DNA from: Alisma plantago-aquatica
Lineage: Eukaryota; Streptophyta; Magnoliopsida; Alismatales; Alismataceae
Direction of reading: 5' to 3'
Assembly (NCBI GenBank): GCA_963693085.1
Contig: OY856409.1
Coordinates: forward strand, 665,165,591 to 665,229,590
DNA length: 64,000 nucleotides
Position 1 is the stretch's first letter, and each line of letters opens with the position of its first letter. Positions 11,556 to 22,325 of the stretch are shown here, piece by piece. The notes under the pieces were generated by a model. It had not been told where the DNA came from and ran no database searches. It saw nothing but the letters and a program-made list of their open reading frames with translations. The position numbers and the translations under genes are program-made.

Positions 11556-14500
11556 AATATACAATATGGTATAATGAGTATCAAATAAAGTTCATCAATG
11601 AATTTGAATGTTACTGATGGTGCAATTGTATTTTATATTTTTTTAAAGTATATAAAAAAATAGACATAGTTAAGTAGATGGTACAAAAAGTTTCTATGAA
11701 TGTAGTACAAAGAATTGACCTCTGTCAACCATGTTTTCGTTGAGTTGTTAGCTCATAGTAATTGAATGTTGTATATCTTTCAAAGTACACTATTATGTGA
11801 AGAAAATTTCATAAAGCATATGCAATCTATACACAAAAAAATGTCTAATTGTACACAAAAATTAACCAGTTACCCGCTAATTAGACCTTTAATGTGGATT
11901 GTTTCATGATGTGTCTTAGGATACATGTATCATTGCATTAGAAAAATGAACTAAAATAAAACAAAATTATTTATGACATTGTAAATAAAAATAAAAATAC
12001 AATGATAGCTCCAAATGATCTGGCACATTCGACTATATGCATGATAATGGTTAGTGCATTGTCTCTAGGCTGAATGTGCAATATTTTTTGATGTATTCAT
12101 CTATATATATGCAGCAGAACATTCGGCGCATTTAGGCAAAATGTTTACAAGCATTTCAGGCCTCTGGACAACACCAAAAGTTTTGAGATATTTTTTGCCA
12201 CTCTACTAATACATCAAAATTTTGGCGCATTTACTCTAAAAACTAAATGTTACAAAATGATTGATGCATTTATCTAGAAAAGATATTGTTTTGAGAAGAA
12301 GTTTTAAAACTAAGCTATGTTGATTATTTTATTTTAAAATGTCTTATTTTGATTGTTACAACATTAATAAATGAAAGTAGGGTTTACCCTTAACCCAATA
12401 CTAGTTGCATATAAGGTCGGGTATCTATGCTTTCTTCCTAAATTAGGAAAGAGTTTGAGATTGCATTCTTGAAGATGAAAAATGCTAAACTTGCAATTGA
12501 AATCTTCTGTAACTCCAGCATTTCAGTGATATGCTCCTTGGGGAGAAGAAGAAGAATAAGTTCAAGAAGAAGAGAAGTATCTCAATACTTCAGTATTAAA
12601 ATTCAGATAACCTCAGGAACCATGTTATATCAACCACCGTCTTAGGTAAAGGTAATTAAAGATCGGTCCCTAGTCTAGTCAACCACTGCCTGTCTTAAGG
12701 TTAGGTAGTAACCAACATAATCATCGGACAGGCAAGTTGATTATAAACCTATAAATTGGACGCCAGATGTCAAACCGCGCGACTGGGAAGTCTGGAATAT
12801 AACTGAGAAGATTCTTTATTACCGGCACCCACACTGTCAGTTTTATTGTATAATAGCTTTACCCCAACAAGGAAATTATTTTTGCGTTCAACCAATCAAC
12901 CGCGTCAGCAAGCAATCACGGGCGACAGTCTGACTTGTGCAATATTCATGGGGGCCGAACCATTCAGCAATCCACGCACACTGACTAATCTACTGATTTC
13001 GCTGGCGTTTAGTGACCTTGAGATCTGTGCATTACCATTGTTTAAAGGAGCTCAAGACACCCGAGCTTCTATTTGTTTCTAATCTACAGAAGGCACAGCA
13101 TAATCTAAACAAAAGAAGCGAATCTTATCGTGTACTGTTCATAAACTTTGTGCTCTTGAATTGCTTGCGGTCACCAGTGGCAACAGGGGACTTTAATAAA
13201 TATTGTGGAGGTGGTTAGATGCAGCAGCTTTACAGGGAGACTTACCCTAGCTGGCTTGGCTCCTCCATGCAATAAACAACAAAGGCATGTGGGAGGATCC
13301 GTTTTTGATGAAAGGAATGAGAGATTATGTATGCGATCATATAATCTGCTCCATGTCGTCTAGTGCTAGTTCCTGCATGTATGTTTCGTGCAGTTGTAAT
13401 TTTTTTTGGGTGTACGAATGGCCAACAGGAAGGGAAGGGGCTTCCGCTTCTGCCACGTGTCGCTGGTGTTCTTGCTAGGAGCGACGTGCACCTGTGTATG
13501 ATTGGTGCTGACCTATTAACGGACAACATCCAGCCCACGAAATTTTGTGCAAATTGAGCATCTTGAGTTATTTTTTCCTGAGTTAAGGAGACGATCTGGA
13601 CGTCCTCTTGAATTTCTTGACTCCAATATTGGTGGTATATCAGTGTAGTGCCAATACGCTGAGAGCTTTTTCAGATCATATACTTCCAAGCCGTGCTCAT
13701 GTGCTCTTGCTCACATCTTAGCGAGTACTGTTTTACCGAAACTGTGGACAACTGTATGAAAGATTTATTTGCATGCTTATCCTATAGTTCTTTTTCTACA
13801 AGAGAGAACATGGAAAAATATTTTGTCAAAAGATTTAGAGGAGACATATTTGAACAAACAGTTAATAGGATTTTAATAGGTATAAAGCACAAGGAGTGTA
13901 GAGAAACTTAAAAAAAATGTTTAAAAAGGGCTGTATCAGCTAAAAACCAAGAAAAAAAAGAGATACATGTTGAAATAACATCTAGAAACATTTATGAGAC
14001 ATTATCTTCCATTGGGAGATGTTCTTGCTATGAGAAAACTGTTCCAAATTCTTCTTCTTCTTTGTTACTTTTATTGTAACCATACTCGAGTTCCACCCGA
14101 GTTGCTGCCCTACTTCTTCCATCATCCAATTTTCTGTTGTGCGATAATCAATTTCTAAAAATATTTATTTTCTCACTGACATAAGAGTGGAAGACGGTTT
14201 GAAAATATCTTGCTAGCACCGGGAGAAAGCAGATGAGAATCAGGAGGTGGTTCAATTTGGAGAAAAGTCATCAGAAATCTCGTGCATAGGAGCGATCGAA
14301 TTTATCTTCACGACATTGATCTTCAAACTTGTAATCACCCCAGGATCAAACTTTTGAAGCTTGTTTTTCATATTCTTAAGTTTGATAGAATATCAACTAT
14401 TTCTTTTTTGAGTTTGATAACATCAGATTTTCCCAAAATTGTAACTATTTGTTAATATTTTTAACATAAGAGAAGACAAATTTGGCATTTCGATATTGCA

Positions 14501-14782
14501 TTAGTCTCTTGTCTCTAAATTTGTTGTTGTCAACCTTTGATATCTATATATGTGGATTCTAGAAGCATGTTGAGCTTGGAAGAAATTGTGTCCCATAGAC
14601 CCAAGAATTTTGTTGGTCTGTACTTTCATAAATGGCAATAAAAGTAGTATTTTGGTTGACATCCTTAGGATTAGTCAAAGCCATATGTCCAAGGTGAAAG
14701 AAAACTTTTGTGTTATGTTACCAATGCCATAGCTCTTTTTATAGATTCATATAGTGACACACCTTCTGCCATCACTCTTACT
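11556..14782. other. Spacer; less AT-rich at 12600-13700, no gene recognised
   Basis: The AT-rich spacer interrupted at 5518 resumes here. Between about 12600 and 13700 the base composition is more balanced than in the surroundings and no transposon feature is visible; this may be low-copy DNA. Open frames there (12846-13082, 13012-13218, 13242-13557) overlap on both strands and show no known domain, so I do not call genes. The rest holds nothing I can name. Confidence 0.4.
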
Positions 14783-14905
14783 AAGTTGTCAGAATATATT
14801 GATTGTATTTTACATTGTAGGATTCTTTTTGCATTACCGAACAAGTTGTCCAAATATATTGGTTATCTTTCCCATGGTAGGATTCTCTCTACCTTATCAA
14901 ATTAG
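14783..14905. repeat. Two tandem copies of a 60-bp unit
   Basis: Units begin aagttgtc at 14783 and 14843, each containing aatatattg about 10 bp in and gtaggattct near the end. A third start (ttagttatc, about 14902) is degenerate. The period is 60 bp with about 70-75% identity. The unit number divides by three, so it could be a remnant of repeated coding sequence, but no family is identifiable with confidence. Confidence 0.6.
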
Positions 14906-15185
14906 TTATCTGATGTATATCATAAGATCTCAAATAACTTTTGAGTTCCAAAAGGCCTTAGGTGATAAATCTAGACACATTTGTATAATTACTTGGTTAC
15001 AATATGTTGAATAACAAGACTATATTTCCTCAAGTTCTCGAATAGAAAAACTTCATACATAAATCTATATCTAGTGTCTTTGAGATGCATGATATGATAA
15101 ATGTTGTAGCCCTCATAGAAACTATACCACTTTTTGGATATCACATGCCCTATCTCTTTGCCACAGACAAGGGAAGATAACTATT
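14906..15185. other. Left flank of copia-A, possible weak NB-LRR remnant
   Basis: One frame reads EMHDMINVVA at 15081-15110, resembling the MHD motif of plant NB-LRR proteins, preceded by a region with stops. This is too little to call a gene. Copia-A begins at 15186. Confidence 0.2.
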
Positions 15186-17088
15186 TATTGGTATTTATGT
15201 CCAAAGAGCCAGTCATACAATGATTGTGGTGTGGCATCGTGTACTTGATTTGATTAATAATAAATGCAATTTTTGTCTATATGTTTGTTCAATTATGAGA
15301 TGTTGGTATAACATGATAAATGTGTAAAAGAATGACATTACTCAATGACATATGTCTTCAGGTTGAGGACTTGAACAATGAGATCATATATATGATATGA
15401 GTATATACATTCTTGTTACGTTACTACTCAGATATTATTGTGAACATAATATAGACAACAATAATATATAAGAATAGAAAGTGTGCTGACTGATAATAGA
15501 ATCTCACTTGTCATGATATATGATATCAAGAAAAACATATATGTACTTGTTAGAGAACAGTGTACCAAACATACCCACCTTGAGAGTGATACATGGAAAC
15601 CATTGAATGATAGTCAAAATTAGCTCTCATAGTGATAGTAGTGATTGTGGTTCTTAGATCTAAAGTCATTACACTCATCACACATCATTCGATGTACTTT
15701 GGCACCATCCAATGTGATCTTGAATAAGGGTTGCCATAAAGGTGGTGCTTGGACATGTTGTGACACATGGGGACTAACTATGGGTGATACATATGTGATT
15801 TGTCCCTCCTGCCAGTGTTGATATCATGACCACTTAAGAAGTGAGACTGAGAAACGTATGTCCATACTCATGTGAATTAATATGTGATATGTGAGCTCAC
15901 ATGCATCTCAAACAGTTTGTTGTAGTTCAAGGAACATGAATTCAATGTTAAGAGGATGATGATCCAATGCCGCATGTTAAATATGGACATCAGTGATAAA
16001 GGAACTATATGTTCATGATAACACTACTCACATACGTAGGGTGAAGTTGTTCTCCTATTTTCCTATTACTCGGGTAGCAATGATGTCTTGGTAGACATCA
16101 CTCATTGCTTGTGATGTCATAATTTAGTTACAAACATTCATTTCCAAACTAATTTGGGACCTATAGGGTCACACACATATGATGCACTTGAAATAGGAGT
16201 TTACTCATGAATAAGATTTAATTTGATTACTAAAATGTTTAGGTAATCAACTTAAATAACATTGGTTGTCAGTTGGCTAACTAGAGTGTCTAGTCAACTG
16301 ACTGGAGTGTCCATTCGACCGACTAAAAACTCCAGTTGACTGAGTAGATGATCACTAGGACTGGATCAAGGATTCAATGTTGACGTCATGACATGCATTA
16401 AACATCACATTAAAAGCCAGTACTTTTATAGACAATCAACCCACTAGAGTGTCTGGTCAACTGAATGACATGCCAATTGACTGAATGGGTGTCCAGTTAA
16501 TCGATTGGTGATTTGCAACAACTGAAAATTTGTGAAATCTATCTCGTCGTGTCCCTAGTTTTTTTGAAAACATTAGCCCTTCCAATCCTACATAAAGGGG
16601 ATAGCCAAGGCTCTCAACACTCTTTTATGACAAGAATCCTCATCTCAACATTCTGGTAGCGTGAGAGCCAGATGCATCTTACCTACAAAAGAGAGAGAAA
16701 TTGCCAAAGGGGAGAAAGTAGACACTAGCACATTGACAACATGAAGGGACAACTCGTTCCCACCAGTTCTAGGAGAATGATGAGGAGTTCAAAGTGGTTT
16801 GTGTGGACTATGTCGAGGTGTGGAGGTCGTTTCCATCACGCTAGGAGAATGTTGTCAACATCCATCTATGGTACTACACCAGGAAGCCAACACAAAATGG
16901 TGTATGGATGTTGCTTGAGAAAGAAGCACTACACTACAAGAATTGTCTTTAGACTTACACCAGGACCATGTATATACCTTGCAACATTCCTTTTGTTCAT
17001 AGTTATTGATCTATTCTACTGGTTATGGGGAATATGAAAAATATTTTTTTTGTTTCCACTACCATCTCTAACACTATATTTCCCTACA
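15186..17088 (+). repeat. 5' LTR of copia-A
   Basis: The start is set by alignment with the 3' LTR start at 34995 (ttggtat ... ccaaagagccagtcata against tgttggtat ... cccaaagatccagtcata). The end is tttccctaca, followed at once by the PBS. The first 520 bp match 34995-35515. The region 16000-17088 matches the minus-strand copia-C LTR pieces (35516-36023, 52099-52636). A 98-codon frame (16741-17037) lies within it and is not a gene. Confidence 0.88.
16268..16509. promoter_or_regulatory. Two clusters of short palindromic motifs in copia-A U3
   Basis: Cluster one (16268-16345) has agttggctaac, agtcaactgact, ttcgaccgact and cagttgactgag. Cluster two (16430-16509) has aatcaacccac, ggtcaactgaat, caattgactgaat and cagttaatcgattgg. 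The words are variants of GTCAACTGAC in both orientations, spaced by gagtgtc/ggtgtcc. The arrangement parallels the hairpin clusters of the element at 5519. Confidence 0.6.
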
Positions 17089-17102
17089 TTGGTATCAGAA
17101 GC
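17089..17102 (+). other. Primer binding site of copia-A
   Basis: ttggtatcagaagc directly after the LTR end; one insertion compared with the usual tRNA-Met complement tggtatcagagc. Confidence 0.85.
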
Positions 17103-18512
17103 ACGCCAATTTACTATATTTTGGGATTTAGTTGATATGATCAGTTTTTAGTTTTATCATTTATTTTATTATATGTGATGTGAATATTTAAATGATTAAT
17201 GTGCATATCCAATTAAATATCACATACACTAGGGAATGTCTGATAGATCCTTTATATATATGATATGATATGATATATATATATATATATATATATGTAA
17301 TTTCAATGTGCCTCCCTAAGATCATTTTGATGGTGGATGTAACTGTGGTTATGGCCAATAATCCTGGATATGTGTGCATGGTTAACTAGTTTATTTACTA
17401 CCTTTAAAATTTATTTTTCATACCGAGCTTGTCTCTCTTTATCCATATGTAAGTTAATGTTTTCTCTATATACTCTCCTAAAATGTAACGTGAGGTTTCA
17501 CCTTTTATAATGTAATACATAATAGGATAGTTTTAATTTCTATTTTGGTGAAAGAGAAAATGTTTAGCACCAGGTGAATCGATTGATTGGGGAGTTGAGT
17601 CGATCTATCGAAGGACCAAAGAGGATACATAACAAAGGAGAAAATCAGTCGACTAGAGGCCCAATCAACTGGTTGGAGGAGTCTAGGAAGCCACTTGATC
17701 CAGGATGTAGTCGACCAACCAGTGGAGGCCAATTAACCATCAATAGAACAAATCGATCGACTAGAAGAGTCAAATTGACATACCGACTTGTTTCTAGAAA
17801 AACTTTTTCTTTAAAGGTTGTAACATGTGATGTTTGACCGAAATAATTGCATCAGTGTGGCCATAACCATCACAAATATTTTATGATTGGATGCTTTATT
17901 TATGGATATAGTGAGTACTTTATAGATTTATAAGTATGTGGTGATTAGATATGTATATGCATTTATACATAAATAAAATCCCTTAGTCAAATATTAAGTC
18001 TTAGATGCTTTCCATAAGCTACACATGTGAAAAGCTTGATAGACCAAGTGTGGGCACACAAAGCATGGTGCACAATCTATCTCATGGAACTGTAATGGTC
18101 GTTATGTGGGCTTGCCAAGCAGGGTGCATTATTATCATGTTGTCTTATGGGCTAGGCTTAACTAGGTGACCTTGATGAGAATTAAGGGCCTACAAGCACA
18201 CAAATGAACTATGAAAAGGAGTTTAAACCATCTATCCAAGAATTGCATGAGATGCAATTGGAAAATATTGCCCACCTTATATATTGGTCATGGATGTCAA
18301 CGTTGGGTAGGTAATAACTTAATTATTTTGGATCTTATCTCTCTAGAAAGATATACATTGTAATCTTCGAAATTGATAGTGAGGGCTATCGATTTGAATA
18401 AAATATGGAGTGATAATTAAATAGATGCCTAATTAATATCATTAAGATTTTCTTTTAATCAAATCAAATCAAAAGGATTTTCACAAAATGTTAATTTCCT
18501 TTGTAGAAACAA
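17103..18512. other. Leader of copia-A with (AT)n and a motif cluster
   Basis: Non-coding leader between PBS and gag. It holds an (AT)n run at 17273-17296. At 17567-17770 it holds repeated words related to the LTR palindromes (gaatcgattgattgg, gagtcgatctatcg, cagtcgactagagg, caatcaactggttgg, tagtcgaccaacc, aatcgatcgactag). Open frames over this cluster (17505-17837) are artefacts of the repeats. Confidence 0.65.
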
Positions 18513-19330
18513 ATGGAAAACAACAACACATTTTATTTGCGATCGGTCCTTGAGAAGGACAAGTTGATCATGACTAATTTCAATGACTAATTTAGGACAA
18601 TGAAAATTGTTCTCATACAAGAGCACAAGCTCTATGTCCTGGAGACACCGGAGCTAAATGAACCTGCTCCTATTACGCCTAATGATGACATGGATGCTTG
18701 CAAGAAGAATTCCAAAAATTCCATAGATGTCAAGTTCCTGATGCTATGCTCAATAAACTATGACTTGTATGTACAACATGAGAATATGGATGTTCTTGAG
18801 ATGGTTACACATATCAAGAATATGTACCATGATCAGGAAAGAAAAGAGATATATGATGTCTCAAAGGCATTGTTCAAGTGCAATATGGTAGAAGGAGATC
18901 CAATGGGGCCCCATGTGCTCAAGTTGATTGGGTATGTGGAGAACCTAGTGAGACTTAGATTTCCCTTGGGAAAAAAGTTGGCCAAATATGTGATTCTACA
19001 ATCACTATTGGAAATAGCCAAATTTGTCATGGACTACTACAACAACAATTTTGATAAGTCAATGTAATAATAGTTTGGCATGTTGAGAACTGCTGAAATG
19101 CAAATGAAGAAGGATAGACCCAAATCTATGATGATGATCATAAAAGGAAAAGGGAAGTCCAATGGCAAAGGCCAGGCTAAGAAGAGTTCTAAATCTGGTT
19201 AGAAACCCAAGTCTTTTGCACTCAAAGCAAAGGGAGGGGTGAATAAGGAAGGAAAATGTCACCACTATCACTAGGCTGGAAATTGGAAAAGAAATTGCCC
19301 TCTTTACCTACAGGAACTGAGGAAGAAGAA
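18513..19330 (+). pseudogene. gag: Copia-A gag
   Basis: Begins at ATG 18513; an in-frame stop follows after about 24 codons, and the frame then continues in the 155-codon stretch 18600-19067 with Gag-like sequence for this copia lineage. Another stop comes at 19067, followed by a basic Lys/Gly/Ser segment and a zinc knuckle remnant (19257-19298) where the second Cys is Tyr, an in-frame stop occurs and the His is Asn. Gag would form the particle and bind RNA; this copy cannot. Confidence 0.85.
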
Positions 19331-20203
19331 GCAGGGGATAGAGACATCCACTTTAGGTACATACATTATTGAGATAAATATGTCTTCTTCTTCATCTTGG
19401 GTACTAGGTAGCGGATGTAGATCTCACATATGTTCAAATATATAGGATTGAAAAAGAAGTACACCTTTTAGAAAGGGTGAGGTCAAACTATGCATTATTG
19501 ATGGAGAAAGAGTTGTTTCCACTACCGTTGGAACCTATCATTCATCTCTTCCCAATGGACTTGTAATAGGGTAAGAGAAGTGTAATTTTGTGCTTTCCGT
19601 TAATAGATACATCATTTATGTATCTTGCATGGACAAGAATGGATTCAAATTTCATATAAGTAATGGTCTATGCTATATTTCTAAAGATGAGATCTTTTAT
19701 GGAAGTGCCTAGTCTTTACTTATTAGATCTAGAGACAAATGTTTAATGTTAATACCAAAAAGTTAAAACTCTGTAACTCAAACAAAACATACCTTTGGCA
19801 TTATCATCTAGGGAACATTAATGAGAAACACATTTCTAGACTCCATAAAGATGGTTATCTAGAATCTTTTAACCTTGAATCAATAGAGATATATGAATCT
19901 TGTTTTTTGGGTAAGATGACAAATGCTCCTTTCACTAGACATGATGAGAGAGAGAGAGAACTATTGAGACTTGTACATAATGGTGTATGTAGACCATTTA
20001 GAACAAATTCTAGAAGTGGTTACCATTACTTCATTACCTTTAGTGATGATTGTAGTAGGTATGGCTATGTGTACTTAATGAAGCACAAGTCAAAAACCAT
20101 TGAAAAGTTTAAGGATTTCATGAGTGAGGTACAAAACCAACTTGGTAACAGTGTCATAGCACTTCTTTCTTATCTTTGGTGACGAATACTTAAATAGAGA
20201 GTT
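19331..20203 (+). pseudogene. pol: Copia-A protease and N-terminal integrase
   Basis: The aspartic protease motif is readable at about 19397-19433 as WVLGSGCRSHIC, where the family has DTG after WVL: the catalytic Asp is Gly. The frame 19739-20182 is the GAG-pre-integrase domain (LWHYHLGNINEKHISRLHKD) followed by the start of the integrase core. The first catalytic Asp of that core (family HTDVCGP) is replaced in HNGVCRPF. The frame is interrupted by CACTA-2 at 20204 and resumes at 33336. At least six stops or frameshifts are present between 19200 and 19740. Confidence 0.88.
20201..20203. repeat. Target site duplication GTT (left) of CACTA-2
   Basis: gtt before the left terminus is repeated at 33336-33338 after the right terminus. 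Three bases is the CACTA rule. Removing one copy rejoins the copia-A integrase frame. Confidence 0.85.
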
Positions 20204-20990
20204 CACTAGTACATTTCTGACCTCTAATGTCACTTTTCCTAACATTAGTTACAAATAAAAACTAACACCATAGAATAAAAAATGTTGGTTCTAGTGTACA
20301 AATGTCACCATTGACCAAGTCCTGTCGATTTATAAAAAATACGGGTATTGCTTTTTCTGTAACATAGGTTAGCTATTATAGAAACCCGAGAGAATAAAAA
20401 ATTTTAAGGAAAAAATTTGACTTTAAATTTTTTGAGAGCAATGTCGATTTTATAGGAACCGATGAAATACTCCTTTGCTCAAAATATTTTTTGCCTCTAA
20501 AATATTTATGTCACCAGTTTTCCAATAACAAAATCAACATTGTATGGCTTATCAACTATGAAAATGTTGTACATTCGGTGTTAGTTTGTAGTCAATAAAT
20601 CGACGACAAAGGTTTCCCACCATGTCCCAGCAAAAAAGTTGTTCCCCCAAAATTTCTCTCTACTTTCATTTCTCTTAGAAGAAATCGACGACTAAGTCAA
20701 TCCTGAGGTCGAATTTTTTTTGTTTGGATTAGAGTCTATGTCATCGATTTATTTTTCAAAATTGATATCTATTAAATGACACAATCACCAGTTTTGCTAT
20801 CGGTAACCAACATTCATGTCCTTATTGAGGTCAACTTTATTTTGGATTAGGGCCTCCATCATTCATTTATTGGTCATAACCAATGACATAGGGTGTACTA
20901 TGTCATCAGTTTAATTACTTATCTGACAACTTCACACTTAGTTTTTAGTTTGCGCTAGCAACCAACGACTAATATCACTTAATAGCGCTC
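20204..20990. repeat. Left terminus and subterminal repeats of CACTA-2
   Basis: Words such as gtcgatttat, ccgatgaaa, atcaacattgta and accgaatgtac recur in both orientations, paired around 20-40 bp spacers. Similar in style to CACTA-1 1485-2026: both termini read inward to CTCTAAATG or CTCTAATG near base 23-33. Confidence 0.7.
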
Positions 20991-21039
20991 GCAAAATGTT
21001 TCTTTCCCCATTCTCTATTTTAGCACCCTAATAGCACCA

Positions 21040-21360
21040 TCTATGGATATCATCATCGCTTGTGCTGATCGCGGCCATTGTCGTTGGTCGTACCAACTAC
21101 CACCACTTTCACTATCCCTGGTTACAGTGACCATCACCATCATTGCGGGTGCTAACCACCACCACTTCTATCATCGCCACTAGTGTTGACTCCGCAAGGG
21201 AATCAACACCTATTGGTTCTCGGAGCTTAGTGCTGCTACCTGTTGCCATTTAGTAGAGGTAAATCTTCCATCGCCTATGCTGACATTGGGCCGCTACCTA
21301 TTGCCGCCGCCGAAGCTTAGGGTATTTGGTGTGTGCTGATTCTCTCTTCCACTGGAGGTA
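21040..21360 (+). other. GC-rich leader segment of CACTA-2
   Basis: Codes nothing recognisable in three frames, rich in caccacc/catcatc words. It ends in tggaggtaagg (21351-21361), a good splice-donor match. Probably the first, non-coding exon of the transposase transcript. The stretch 21361-22190 after it shows nothing and may be the intron. Confidence 0.4.
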
Positions 21361-22194
21361 AGGAACAAAATGTGGGTATGGTACATGCCCTTACTGGTTG
21401 GTTTCACATCCTCTATTCCTCGCTAGATGTTAACAAATAATCCCTAAAAACAAGTATGTTTATTTAGTACAATTGATGATAGGCTTGATTGTTAGTGATA
21501 TATCACAAAAAGAATGTTATGTGACAACATGTAACATGGATAAACCTTGTATATGTGAATGTGTTAGTTTGGAGCCCACAACATTATTTAGTATGATTGA
21601 TGTTAGTCTTCACTTTGATAGTTAATTATGTTTTGATAATGCTAAATATTGATGGCAGCCTTATGTTTTCTAGTTAATAGTATTTTGATAATGATTAAAT
21701 GTTGGTGAAGCAATCTATACAACACCATAGTACATGAACCCCGATCCACAAATTCTCATAATATAGAATCATATATTCACTCCTATAGGGGCATGAGCTG
21801 AAGTTCATGTTTTCATATTTTTTTGCACCTTTATATGAATGATGACACTAAAAACATAGGTATATAAATGAAAACATTTTCTATTGGCCTAGAAGCCTAT
21901 TTGATATTTACTCATTATAAGTAAATCCTGGATAGTCCCTGGTTTTGGACTGTTCTTGAACACTTAATCCACTTAGTTTGAAAGTGTATAATGTGCATTC
22001 AGTTTTCAAGATGTTTCGTCAGCACTTCCCCATTTGTTCTCTAAGTACATATGTAGGTGGATATTTACCCATCTACATCAGTGTACTTGGAGAACTACAT
22101 GGAAATTCTTTATTGAATACTGAATACACATTATACACTTACTAGTGAGATTAGGTGTTCAATAATTGGATAGGTGGTACACACATTCGTTACC

Positions 22195-22312
22195 AAACCC
22201 TAGACCCTAAACCCTAATATGCAAAACCCTTATCCCTAAACCCTTAATGATAAACCATCATCTATAGATCCTAAACCTAATATATAAACTCTAAGCCCTA
22301 ATACTTGTTTTC
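22195..22312. repeat. Degenerate telomere-like repeats
   Basis: accctagaccctaaaccct at 22197-22215, then tatccctaaaccctt (22231-22245), cctaaacctaa and taagccctaa, all on one strand. These are variants of the plant telomere unit CCCTAAA. They end directly upstream of the TNP2 start at 22326. Confidence 0.7.
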
Positions 22313-22325
22313 TCTTTAATCATAG

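Noticed and set aside
12846..13557. Cluster of overlapping frames on both strands as a possible host gene
   Set aside because: Frames overlap each other, have no recognisable domain and no consistent splice pattern.
16925..16945. cactacactacaagaa, resembling a CACTA terminus
   Set aside because: The matching part of the copia-C LTR has a similar word (tgctactacaagg), so it is LTR sequence; no subterminal repeats or duplication follow.
16741..17037. 98-codon frame starting MKGQLVPTSS
   Set aside because: Lies inside the copia-A 5' LTR; the matching copia-C LTR does not keep the frame.
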